From assembly GCA_040905045.1 (NCBI GenBank), contig JBBDSH010000086.1, positions 1-19,447 on the forward strand: a stretch of 19,447 nt of DNA. The letters run 5' to 3'. The translations under genes and the position numbers were made by a program. The notes below the pieces were generated by a model. That model ran no database searches, was not told the DNA's origin, and was given only the letters and a program-made list of their open reading frames with translations. Origin of the DNA: JBBDSH01 sp040905045 (GTDB lineage Bacteria; Pseudomonadota; Gammaproteobacteria; Eutrophobiales; Eutrophobiaceae). Shown piece after piece: positions 1-6,853 of the stretch; position 1 is the stretch's first letter, and each line of letters starts with the position of its first letter.

Positions 1-1
1 C

Positions 2-22
2 GAGCCACGAGCCACGAGCCAC
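2..22. repeat. 7-bp tandem repeat, three GAGCCAC units
   Basis: Three perfect head-to-tail copies of GAGCCAC (GTGGCTC on the minus strand) lie just beyond the 3' end of rnpB. The array begins at the window edge, so more copies may lie outside. Its period, 7 bp, is the same as that of the two G-rich heptad arrays at 434-530 and 4863-4944, but the unit differs. No coding function is evident. Confidence 0.8.
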
Positions 23-31
23 GAAAAAGTT

Positions 32-358
32 GGAGTCGGCCTGTAAGCCGGGTTCTGTCGGGGACAATCATTCATCTGGGATGCGCGTCGCCGCACACCT
101 CTAGCGGCCTACCCGGGAACAGCGCGGACCACGCCATTGTTCCCCTATTCGGCCTTGCTCCGGATGGGGTTTACCCTGCCACGGCTGTTGCCAGCCGCGC
201 GGTGCGCTCTTACCGCACCATTTCACCCTTACCCCGCGAGGGGCGGTATATTTTCTGTGGCACTTTCCGTCGGCTCACGCCGCCCAGGGGTTACCTGGCA
301 TCCTGTCCTGTGGAGCCCGGACTTTCCTCCCGTGAAGGGCGATTGCCCGGCCGACTCC
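32..358 (-). ncRNA. rnpB: RNase P RNA (bacterial type A)
   Basis: This is the catalytic RNA of ribonuclease P, which removes 5' leaders from pre-tRNAs together with the protein RnpA. Read on the minus strand it begins with GGAGTCGG and ends with CCGACTCC, which pair as stem P1. Close to the 5' end is the near-universal GAGGAAAGTCCGGGCTCC block (complement of 312-329). A CAGAAAATATACCGCC segment (complement of about 245-260) matches the conserved ACAGARA region, and the 3' part carries AGAACCCGGCTTACAG (complement of about 41-56). The length, about 327 nt, is slightly shorter than the 377 nt of E. coli. A perfect TATAAT ends 7 bp before the proposed 5' end. A T5 run just past the P1 3' strand (complement of about 24-28) could end transcription. 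The position next to rsmI is conserved in Pseudomonas. Both ends are good to a few bases. Confidence 0.96.
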
Positions 359-365
359 GGGATCA

Positions 366-371
366 ATTATA
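366..371 (-). promoter_or_regulatory. -10 box of the rnpB promoter
   Basis: On the minus strand a consensus TATAAT, preceded by TGG (an extended -10), lies 7 bp before the RNase P RNA 5' end, exactly where a sigma70 start is expected. No good -35 is visible 16-18 bp upstream. The extended -10 may compensate. Confidence 0.7.
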
Positions 372-433
372 CCACCCTTACTAGCACGGTTAGACCACCT
401 CGTCGAACAAAAGTGTTGTGCCCATAGAAACCG

Positions 434-530
434 GTGAGGAGTTAGGTGTAAGGGCTAAGGGGTAAGGGGTAAGGGGTAAAAGCACTCCAACCATTGAACC
501 ACTCCTCACTCCTTACCCCTTACTCCTCAC
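434..530. repeat. Inverted array of GTRAGGN heptads between rnpB and rsmI
   Basis: The left arm (434-482) reads in strict 7-bp register on the plus strand: GTGAGGA, GTTAGGT, GTAAGGG, CTAAGGG, GTAAGGG, GTAAGGG, GTAAAAG. The right arm (503-530) reads on the minus strand: GTGAGGA, GTAAGGG, GTAAGGA, GTGAGGA. The arms are therefore inverted and could fold into a long imperfect hairpin with a loop of roughly 20-30 nt. The right arm overlaps the end of rsmI and encodes its last residues and stop. A sister array with the same design is at 4863-4944. It may act as a terminator or insulator between rsmI and rnpB; that role is inference. Confidence 0.85.
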
Positions 531-1364
531 CAATGCAAGGCCCAGGCTGTACAACTCGTTCTTCTTCCTGCCGCTGATTTTGGCTGCAAGCGCGGCGGCC
601 TTCTTGAGCGGCAATTCTTCCAGCAATATCCCCAGCAGTCTCGCCGTTTCTTCCTCGCCGGCCGCCGGCACCGCTTCTATCCCCCGGATCAGAACAACGA
701 ACTCCCCCCGGCTGCGATCTTCCGCTTCATTCGCGTCCCGGGACAATTCCGACAGTGTTCCCTTGCGAATGGTTTCAAAACGTTTGGTCAGTTCCCGCGC
801 CAGCACCGCTTCCCGTTCGGGCCCGAATGCTTCGACGGCATCCACCAGGCAGGCGCGGATCCGGTGCGGCGCCTCATAGAAAATCAGCGTGGCGGTTTCA
901 TCGACCAAGGCAGCGAAATATTCACATCGGGCGGCTTTTTTTACCGGCGGATAGCCGGCAAAAAGAAAACGGTCCGTAGGCAGGCCGGCGGCGGACAGGG
1001 CGGCGATTAACGCCGAGGGCCCGGGCACAGGCACCACGCGGACAGCCTGTTCGTGGGCCGCCCGCACGAGTCGATAACCCGGATCGCTGATCAGGGGGGT
1101 GCCGGCATCGCTGATCAGGGCGACATCCTGTCCGGACTGCAGTATTTCCAGCAGCCTGTCACCGGCCTGTTCCTCATTGAAATCATGGTAGGATCGCAGG
1201 GGCGTACCAATGGCATAATGCTGCAGCAGTCGGCGGCTGTGGCGCGTATCCTCGGCGGCGATCAGATCGACCTCAGCAAGGATACGGAGCGCACGCTGAC
1301 TGATATCCTCCAGATTGCCGATGGGTGTTGCAACCACATACAGTATGCCGGGTCTTACAGACAT
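513..1364 (-). CDS. rsmI: 16S rRNA (cytidine1402-2'-O)-methyltransferase RsmI
   Basis: RsmI uses S-adenosylmethionine to 2'-O-methylate C1402 in the decoding centre of 16S rRNA. The 283-residue product is the usual size (E. coli 286). It has the tetrapyrrole-methylase-type fold with family motifs: VVATPIGNLEDIS near the N-terminus, AEDTRHSRRLL, ISDAGTPLISDPGYRLV (glycine-rich SAM pocket) and VPGPSALIAALSAAGLP. I chose the ATG at 1364 because the family begins just before this ATPIGN motif. The frame stays open upstream to 1556, but that extension only runs antisense through lpoA. The last codons, reading V-R-S-K-G-stop, fall entirely inside a heptad repeat. It diverges from lpoA across 39 bp, as in other gammaproteobacteria. 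Confidence 0.96.
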   Translation of the reverse strand: MSVRPGILYVVATPIGNLEDISQRALRILAEVDLIAAEDTRHSRRLLQHYAIGTPLRSYHDFNEEQAGDRLLEILQSGQDVALISDAGTPLISDPGYRLVRAAHEQAVRVVPVPGPSALIAALSAAGLPTDRFLFAGYPPVKKAARCEYFAALVDETATLIFYEAPHRIRACLVDAVEAFGPEREAVLARELTKRFETIRKGTLSELSRDANEAEDRSRGEFVVLIRGIEAVPAAGEEETARLLGILLEELPLKKAAALAAKISGRKKNELYSLGLALVRSKG

Positions 1365-1403
1365 GGGGAATCTCGCTGGACGATTTTGAATATCGATTAT
1401 GTA

Positions 1404-3314
1404 ATGATCAGACACAGAATAACATCGCTTAAAGCCACGTTTTTCCTGCTTGCCTGCCTGTTGCTTCTCCCGGCCTGTACCACCGAACCGGCCAGAAAAA
1501 CGCCCGAAGCCAGTCCGGATGCAACGGCACGAGCCTATCTCGACGCAGACGACCATGCGGCCGCCGCCCGCGAATTCATGCGCCTGGCGGAAACCGGGCC
1601 CGCAGAACAGGCATTGTCATACCGGCTTCAGGCGGCCGCCGCCTGGCTCGATGCGAACGAACCGGACCGGTCAGCCGACATTCTGTCGCAACTCCGGATA
1701 TCACCCGATGAAGAACAGCTCCTGTTGCAGCAGAACCTGTTACGGGCGCGCCTGGCCCTTTACCGCAACAAGCCGGAGCAGGCGTTGTCTTTGCTGCCGG
1801 CCGTGATCCCCGCTGACTCGGCGAATACGGTACATGCCGATTATCATGAAATACGGGCCCGGATCTTCGAGATCGAAGACGATTACACGGGCGCCGTCCG
1901 TGAACGAAACCACTTGCAGCAATACCTGGAATCGGGCAAGGCCCGCCGCCGCAATAACGAAAAACTCTGGGAAAGCCTTCGCAGACTGGGCCCGGAGGAG
2001 CTGGAGCCCCTGTCCCGCGAGGGCTCCACCCGACTGACCGGCTGGGTTGAACTGGCAGACATCTTCCGGCAATTACTGTCCAGACCGGATCAACTGGAAA
2101 CGGCCGTCGAAGAGTGGCGGCGCATGTATACCGGCCACCCGGCCATCCCCGCCATTACCACACGGATAGTTACCACCAGCCGTGAACTGCGCCGTCGCCC
2201 CGGTTCCATTGCCCTGCTGCTGCCGTTCTCCGGCCCCTACAAACGCGCCTCGGAGGCTGTCCGGGACGGCTTTCTGGCGGCCTGGTATGCGGAAGAGGAT
2301 TACCGGCCGACGATCCGCGTATACGATACGGATGCCCTTTCCATCACCGACAACTACCGGCAGGCGGTCGAGGACGGCGCGGAATTCATTGTCGGCCCGC
2401 TGGAAAAAAGCGCCATCCGGACCCTGCTGGAAAATGCGGACATCTCCTTAACCACGCTGGCACTGAATCAGATTGATACCGACGATTCCGGCGTGGAGGA
2501 GGAATCCGGTCCTCTCTATCAGTTTGCACTGGCACCGGAACATGAGATCCGGCAGGTAGCGCATCGCGGCATCCTTGAGGGTTTCAACAGGGTTCTCGTC
2601 ATTACTCCGGACAATCAGTGGGGCGAGCGAATGTCTTCAACATTTATCCGGGAATGGGAATCACTCGGCGGGAACCCCCTTGAATCCGTAAGCTATACTC
2701 CCGGCAGCCGGGACTTTATCTCACCTGTACAGAAATTGCTTAATATCGACAGCAGTGAGCAACGGATTCGCAGGCTGCGTCAACGACTCGGCCGCAATAT
2801 AACGGCCACGAACCGAACGCGAAAGGATGCGGAGTTTATTTATCTGGGCGCAATCCCCGCAGCCGCCAGACAGATTGTCCCCCAGTTTCGCTTCTTCGGG
2901 GTCGACGAAACCCCCATATACAGCACTTCACATATCTTTTCCGGCCTCGCTGATCCGCAACTGGACGCTGACATGAACGGAATCGAGTTTACCGACATCC
3001 CCTGGGTGCTCAGGCGGGAAAACGAATACACGCCGCTGCAGAAACTCGTCTCCGACAGCTGGCTGTCGCAGAATTCGTCCTACACGCGCCTTTATGCCTT
3101 TGGTGTTGATGCATTCCGGCTCATTCCGCAGATGCGCGAAATGTCCCTGGTTTCCCGTTACCGCTATAATGGCGAAACAGGCGAACTGAGCCTGTCGAAC
3201 AACAACAGTATACAAAGGCGCCTGCAATGGGCGAAGTTCATCGGCGGACGGCCCGTACCACTGGACATAGGGAATCGTTTTGAAACGGCACCGGAATACC
3301 CACCACAGCGGTAA
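1404..3314 (+). CDS. lpoA: Penicillin-binding protein activator LpoA (outer-membrane lipoprotein)
   Basis: LpoA is anchored in the outer membrane and reaches through the periplasm to stimulate PBP1A, the bifunctional peptidoglycan synthase. From the ATG at 1404 the protein is 636 aa. It opens with a lipoprotein signal peptide: basic MIRHR, a leucine-rich core, and lipobox LLPAC with the acylated Cys at residue 25. The N-terminal half is alanine- and leucine-rich and helical, consistent with the TPR-like domain. The C-terminal half begins around GSIALLLPFSGPYKRASEAV, the entry to the periplasmic-binding-protein-like fold of the LppC/YraM family. The frame is open back to 1053, but only as an antisense shadow of rsmI; the signal peptide fixes the start. 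The 3' end overlaps yraN by 35 bp. E. coli LpoA is 678 aa. Confidence 0.92.
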   Translation: MIRHRITSLKATFFLLACLLLLPACTTEPARKTPEASPDATARAYLDADDHAAAAREFMRLAETGPAEQALSYRLQAAAAWLDANEPDRSADILSQLRISPDEEQLLLQQNLLRARLALYRNKPEQALSLLPAVIPADSANTVHADYHEIRARIFEIEDDYTGAVRERNHLQQYLESGKARRRNNEKLWESLRRLGPEELEPLSREGSTRLTGWVELADIFRQLLSRPDQLETAVEEWRRMYTGHPAIPAITTRIVTTSRELRRRPGSIALLLPFSGPYKRASEAVRDGFLAAWYAEEDYRPTIRVYDTDALSITDNYRQAVEDGAEFIVGPLEKSAIRTLLENADISLTTLALNQIDTDDSGVEEESGPLYQFALAPEHEIRQVAHRGILEGFNRVLVITPDNQWGERMSSTFIREWESLGGNPLESVSYTPGSRDFISPVQKLLNIDSSEQRIRRLRQRLGRNITATNRTRKDAEFIYLGAIPAAARQIVPQFRFFGVDETPIYSTSHIFSGLADPQLDADMNGIEFTDIPWVLRRENEYTPLQKLVSDSWLSQNSSYTRLYAFGVDAFRLIPQMREMSLVSRYRYNGETGELSLSNNNSIQRRLQWAKFIGGRPVPLDIGNRFETAPEYPPQR

Positions 3315-3651
3315 ACAGGCCGAGCAGCGCGCATTGCGTTTTTTACAGAATTACGGCCTGAAACATCTGGGCAGTAACTTTCGCACTCCCGCCGGTGAAA
3401 TCGATCTGATTCTGCAAGACGGAAAGACCATAGTGTTTGTGGAAGTGCGCTCAAGATCCAGCAATCAATACATGGAAACGGTCGAATCCATAAATCAGCG
3501 CAAGGTCGACAGGATTATTAATGCCAGCCGGCAGTATCTGCAGTATCATGGCATAAACGAATCGGCACTTTGCCGTTTCGATATTGTTACATTAACGGGG
3601 AAGTCTCATTCAGCCAGAATCGAGTGGATAAAAAACGCCTTTGATGCATAA
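3280..3651 (+). CDS. yraN: YraN, UPF0102 nuclease-like protein
   Basis: This is a 123-residue member of UPF0102/YraN, a small protein with a restriction-endonuclease-like fold whose cellular role is not settled. The family core is present: GKQAEQRALRFLQNYG at the N-terminus, then PAGEIDLIL and IVFVEVRSR, which carry the acidic residues and the E-V-R expected at a PD-(D/E)xK-type active site. The start is TTG at 3280, inside the end of lpoA, with AGGGA about 6 bp upstream. No in-frame ATG lies before the conserved segment. The 35-bp overlap suggests translational coupling to lpoA, and lpoA-yraN-diaA is a conserved order in gammaproteobacteria. Family assignment is firm; activity is inferred. 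Confidence 0.92.
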   Translation: MKRHRNTHHSGKQAEQRALRFLQNYGLKHLGSNFRTPAGEIDLILQDGKTIVFVEVRSRSSNQYMETVESINQRKVDRIINASRQYLQYHGINESALCRFDIVTLTGKSHSARIEWIKNAFDA

Positions 3652-3686
3652 TCCGCAACAGAAGCACACCGTCTCCAGGTATACGA

Positions 3687-4280
3687 ATGGAACCCCGACA
3701 ACGCGTACTCGACCTCTTTAAGGAAAGTATAGAACTCAAGTCCGGGGCAGGTGAATCACTCGCACCCGGCATTGTCCGTGCCGCGGATATCATGACCGCC
3801 TGCCTGCTCGATGAAGGCAAGATTCTCAGCTGTGGAAACGGTGGTTCCGCCGCCGACGCGCAACACTTCTCTTCGGAAATGCTCAACCACTTCGAAATGG
3901 AGCGTCCCGGGCTGCCGGCGATCGCATTGACTACCGATTCATCTACATTGACTTCCATCGCCAACGATTACCAGTATGCCGATATCTATTCCAAACAGAT
4001 ACGAGCGTTGGGCCAGGCCGGAGATACATTACTCGCCATCAGCACCAGCGGCGATTCCCATAATATAATCCATGCCATCGATGCGGCCCATGACAGGGAC
4101 ATGCATATTATTGCGCTTACCGGACGGGAAGGCGGACAGATTGCCGACCTTATGGAAGAATACGATGTGGAAATACGCGTTCCCAGCTGGTCAACGGCCC
4201 GAATACAGGAAGTGCACCTGCTTGTAATACACTGCATTTGCGACCTCATCGATCATAAACTGCTGGGCATTGAGGAGTGA
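3687..4280 (+). CDS. diaA: SIS-domain protein, DiaA / phosphoheptose isomerase (GmhA) family
   Basis: This 197-residue protein is a single SIS (sugar isomerase) domain. SCGNGGSAADAQHFSSEML and LLAISTSGDSHN are the phosphosugar-binding loops. Two functions are known in this family: GmhA makes D-glycero-manno-heptose 7-phosphate for LPS, and DiaA binds DnaA and stimulates initiation at oriC. The position between yraN and dolP is that of diaA. However, H60, E64, Q174 and H182 line up with the zinc and catalytic residues of E. coli GmhA (H61, E65, Q172, H180), so heptose isomerase activity is plausible. The symbol rests on synteny, and gmhA is a fair alternative. The ATG at 3687 has only a weak AGGT upstream. 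The stop region supplies the ribosome-binding site for dolP. Confidence 0.88.
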   Translation: MEPRQRVLDLFKESIELKSGAGESLAPGIVRAADIMTACLLDEGKILSCGNGGSAADAQHFSSEMLNHFEMERPGLPAIALTTDSSTLTSIANDYQYADIYSKQIRALGQAGDTLLAISTSGDSHNIIHAIDAAHDRDMHIIALTGREGGQIADLMEEYDVEIRVPSWSTARIQEVHLLVIHCICDLIDHKLLGIEE

Positions 4281-4284
4281 AACC

Positions 4285-4863
4285 ATGATGAAACGAACCT
4301 GCAAACTTTTGTTTATACTGATACTTCCCGCGATTCTGAGCGGATGCATCGCTGCCGCCGTTACGGCAACGGCAACGGGTGCCGCCGTCGCCGTCGACAA
4401 ACGCACCACCGGCACCGTAATCGAGGATCAGTCCATTGAGCTCAAGGCCAAGCAGTCACTTGCCAAACACGAAGAGATCAAGGACAACAGTCATATCAAT
4501 ATAGTCAGTTATAACACCGTTGTACTCGTTACCGGTGAAGCAACCACGGAGGCGATACGCGATCAAATTATTGAAACCGTTCGCGATGTTCCCAAAGTCA
4601 GCCACGTACACAATGAAATATCCATCGCCGCACCCAACTCGCTGATGGCCCGCAGCAGCGACTCACTTATAACTTCCAAGGTTAAAACCAGGCTGCTTGC
4701 CGCGAAAGACGTGGACGGGTACAACATCAAGGTTGTAACGGACAAGGGCGCCGTGTACCTGATGGGACTCATCTCCCGCGAGGAAGCGGAACGCGCCACG
4801 GACGTGGTACGCCGCACCGGCGGTGTGCAGAAGGTGGTTAAGCTGTTTCAATATACCGATTAG
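4285..4863 (+). CDS. dolP: DolP (YraP), BON-domain outer-membrane lipoprotein
   Basis: DolP is an outer-membrane lipoprotein with two BON domains that binds anionic phospholipid and supports envelope integrity. From the ATG at 4285 the product is 192 aa. It begins MMKRTCKLLFILILP with lipobox LSGC, so lipidation is expected. Two BON repeats follow: roughly residues 45-110 (VVLVTGEATTEAIRDQIIE) and 120-190 (GAVYLMGLISREEAERATDVV). AGGAG, overlapping the diaA stop, lies 7 bp before this ATG and favours it over the upstream in-frame TTG at 4270. It is the last gene of the plus-strand group and runs directly into a heptad repeat array whose first unit overlaps the last base of its stop codon. Confidence 0.93.
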   Translation: MMKRTCKLLFILILPAILSGCIAAAVTATATGAAVAVDKRTTGTVIEDQSIELKAKQSLAKHEEIKDNSHINIVSYNTVVLVTGEATTEAIRDQIIETVRDVPKVSHVHNEISIAAPNSLMARSSDSLITSKVKTRLLAAKDVDGYNIKVVTDKGAVYLMGLISREEAERATDVVRRTGGVQKVVKLFQYTD

Positions 4864-4944
4864 TAAGGAGTAAGAAGTGAGGGGTGAGGAGTAAAACTTT
4901 GCCTGGGATTCAATACTCCTGACTCCTTACACCTCACTCCTCAC
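4863..4944. repeat. Inverted array of GTRAGGN heptads between dolP and sspB
   Basis: Left arm on the plus strand from 4863: GTAAGGA, GTAAGAA, GTGAGGG, GTGAGGA, GTAAAAC. Right arm on the minus strand from 4944: GTGAGGA, GTGAGGT, GTAAGGA, GTCAGGA. All are in unbroken 7-bp register, separated by about 19 bp of unrelated sequence. The design matches the array at 434-530. It fills the whole space between two convergent genes, so a bidirectional terminator is a reasonable guess. There is no classical GC stem followed by a T run. Confidence 0.85.
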
Positions 4945-4947
4945 TTG

Positions 4948-5337
4948 TCATTTTATGACCTTCAGGTGGGGTTTCTTCTCTTCCGTATCGGATGTCTGCT
5001 TTTTTTCAGTCTCCGAACCCGTCTCCTCCTCGGGGAAAATCATGCCCTTGCCGTTTTCACGGGCATAGATGGCAAGGACGGCGTTCTGGGGAACGTGGAC
5101 TTCAAAGGGAGCGCCCGAAAAACGTGCGGAAAAGGAAACAAAATCATTGCTTATATGCAGATTTTTCACCGCCCTGGGGGCTACGTTAAGGACAACCTTG
5201 CCTTCATTGACGTATTCCCGGGGAACCACCACGTCCGGCACTTCCGCGTTAACCAGAATGTACGGCGTCATGCCATTATCGAGGATCCACTCGTGTAATG
5301 CGCGTAATACGTAGGGGCGGTTGGATGTCATACTCAT
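4948..5337 (-). CDS. sspB: ClpXP adaptor SspB
   Basis: SspB delivers ssrA-tagged, ribosome-rescued proteins and some other substrates to the ClpXP protease. The 129-residue product has the folded substrate-binding domain at about residues 1-105 (RPYVLRALHEWILDNGMTPY, VNEGKVVLNVAPRAVKNL, FSARFSG, IYAREN). A charged, flexible linker rich in E, T and K follows (about 100-122). The C-terminal tail LKVIK matches the XB motif that docks on the ClpX zinc domain. The ATG at 5337 is followed by a second at 5331, and neither has a strong Shine-Dalgarno. It lies 60 bp behind sspA, the usual sspA-sspB pair, and ends facing dolP across the heptad array. Confidence 0.95.
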   Translation of the reverse strand: MSMTSNRPYVLRALHEWILDNGMTPYILVNAEVPDVVVPREYVNEGKVVLNVAPRAVKNLHISNDFVSFSARFSGAPFEVHVPQNAVLAIYARENGKGMIFPEEETGSETEKKQTSDTEEKKPHLKVIK

Positions 5338-5397
5338 CGATAATGATCCGTAATATGTTACTAGAACCTGTCCGGCTGAGTGATTGTCTTCAGGTAA

Positions 5398-6030
5398 TCA
5401 ACGTGCCTGCATTTCGCGCTCCCGATCGGACAGGCTTTCCTTGAAGGCCGGCCGCTCGAACAGGCGTTTTGCATACTGGCTTAATGGTTTGGCCGATGAC
5501 GGCAGTTTGATGCCGTACTGGTCCAGGCGCCATAACAGCGGGGCCATGCAGCAGTCCACCAGTGAATACTCTTCGGACATAAAGAAGGGCAGTTGATTAA
5601 AGGCCGATGAAAGCGACGTCAGGTAATCCTTTAACTGCTTCTTGGCATTCGCCGCGGCAATATCGTTACCGCCGGTAATATCATCAATACAGCCATACAA
5701 ATCGCGCATGACACGATAGCGTAACTGGCGGTTATTGGCACGCGCCACCGGGTCCACCGGCATCAGCGGAGGATGAGGAAACCGTTCGTCAAGATATTCC
5801 ATCATGATCTGTGCGTCATACAAAACCAGGTCCCTGTCTATCAGGGTCAGGATGGAGTCGTAGGGATTCAGTTCCGCGACTTCCTCCGGCGTTTCCTCGC
5901 CTTCATGAACATAGTTGATCTCGACGTTGATATCCTTTTCCGCCAGCACGATACGGACACTGTGTCCTACCGGACAGGTACTGTCGGCATACAACATCAT
6001 AACCGAACGACGGTTTGCCACACTCACCAT
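5398..6030 (-). CDS. sspA: Stringent starvation protein A (GST-fold, RNA polymerase-associated)
   Basis: SspA is a glutathione-S-transferase-fold protein without GST activity. It binds RNA polymerase and affects stress and stationary-phase transcription. The 210-residue product has a thioredoxin-like N-domain (RRSVMMLYADSTCPVGHSVRIVLAEKDI, then ELNPYDSILTLIDRDLVLYDAQIMMEYLDERFPHP split over sheets and helices) and an all-helical C-domain (LVDCCMAPLLWRLDQYGI). The ATG at 6030 is preferred: GGGAG lies 5 bp upstream, whereas the upstream TTG at 6042 includes that Shine-Dalgarno in its coding sequence. It sits 67 bp behind petC, so petABC-sspAB is probably read through. The same linkage occurs in Pseudomonas. 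Confidence 0.94.
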   Translation of the reverse strand: MVSVANRRSVMMLYADSTCPVGHSVRIVLAEKDINVEINYVHEGEETPEEVAELNPYDSILTLIDRDLVLYDAQIMMEYLDERFPHPPLMPVDPVARANNRQLRYRVMRDLYGCIDDITGGNDIAAANAKKQLKDYLTSLSSAFNQLPFFMSEEYSLVDCCMAPLLWRLDQYGIKLPSSAKPLSQYAKRLFERPAFKESLSDREREMQAR

Positions 6031-6097
6031 ACTATCTCCCAAGCTGTACCCTCTAACCCCGAATCAGGTTGGTACGCGCGGCTGCATAACTGTCCGC

Positions 6098-6853
6098 TCA
6101 ATGTATGTCTCTCCAGTAAGCCTTCTTCAGTAAGTATACGATGGCCAGCAATACAAACAGATACAGCATCACCCAGACACCGATGGTATAACGCTTGAGC
6201 TTGACGGGCTCGCCCAGATACACCAGGAAGTTGACCAGATCCCTGACGATTTGATCATAATCCTGATCCTGATAGACCGCCGGTTTTTGCGGCGGCGATT
6301 CCAGTTCCAGGTGATCAATGCGCTTGACTGTCCCGCCGTCGGATCCGGTTTTCTCCACATAAACCGGACGCTGCCAGCCCTGCAATTCCCACAGGACATG
6401 GGGCATGCTGACGTCCTTGAAGGCCAGGTTGTTAACCCCGAACGGCCGGGACGGATCACGGTAGAAAGTCATAAAATAGGTATACAACCAGTCGGCGCCG
6501 CGGGCACGGGCTATAACCGATAAATCCGGCGGCGCAATACCGCCAAAAAACTGTTCCCCGTCTTCCGGCCGCATGGCGACTTCCATGGTGTCGCCGGTTT
6601 TCTCCGCACCGAACATGAAATTGCTCTCGAGAATATTCTCGCTGATGCCCAGATCCTCGCCCATGCGGTTGAAACGCATATATGAGGCCGAGTGACAGCT
6701 CAGGCAATAGTTGACGAAGGTACGCGCGCCTCTTTGCAGGGAGGCCTGATCCGAAAGATCCACGTCCACATGCATCATATGCTGGCCGCCGCCGGCCGCC
6801 CACAACGGCAGACTAACGACGCATAAAATCAACAAAGAATTAATACGCTTCAT
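6098..6853 (-). CDS. petC: Cytochrome c1 of the bc1 complex
   Basis: Cytochrome c1 takes electrons from the Rieske protein and passes them to soluble or membrane-bound c-type cytochromes. The 251-residue product has an N-terminal signal sequence (MKRINSLLILCVVSLPLWA), the heme c site CLSCH at residues 50-54, the conserved GGIAPPDLSVIARARG segment and a VSMPHVLW segment with a candidate axial methionine. A C-terminal membrane anchor (YTIGVWVMLYLFVLLAIVYLL) ends in basic residues. The body faces the periplasm. Its ATG overlaps the petB stop by 4 bp (ATGA), so translation is coupled. The compact proteobacterial form is typical in length. Confidence 0.96.
   Translation of the reverse strand: MKRINSLLILCVVSLPLWAAGGGQHMMHVDVDLSDQASLQRGARTFVNYCLSCHSASYMRFNRMGEDLGISENILESNFMFGAEKTGDTMEVAMRPEDGEQFFGGIAPPDLSVIARARGADWLYTYFMTFYRDPSRPFGVNNLAFKDVSMPHVLWELQGWQRPVYVEKTGSDGGTVKRIDHLELESPPQKPAVYQDQDYDQIVRDLVNFLVYLGEPVKLKRYTIGVWVMLYLFVLLAIVYLLKKAYWRDIH

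Noticed and set aside
137..427. Plus-strand open frame of 96 codons at the window start
   Set aside because: It lies over RNase P RNA and its promoter on the opposite strand.
434..530. CRISPR array
   Set aside because: The repeats are 7 bp, contiguous and degenerate, with no spacers and no cas genes.
1365..1556. N-terminal extension of rsmI to 1556
   Set aside because: The extra 64 codons are antisense to lpoA, and the conserved N-terminal motif begins just after the ATG at 1364.
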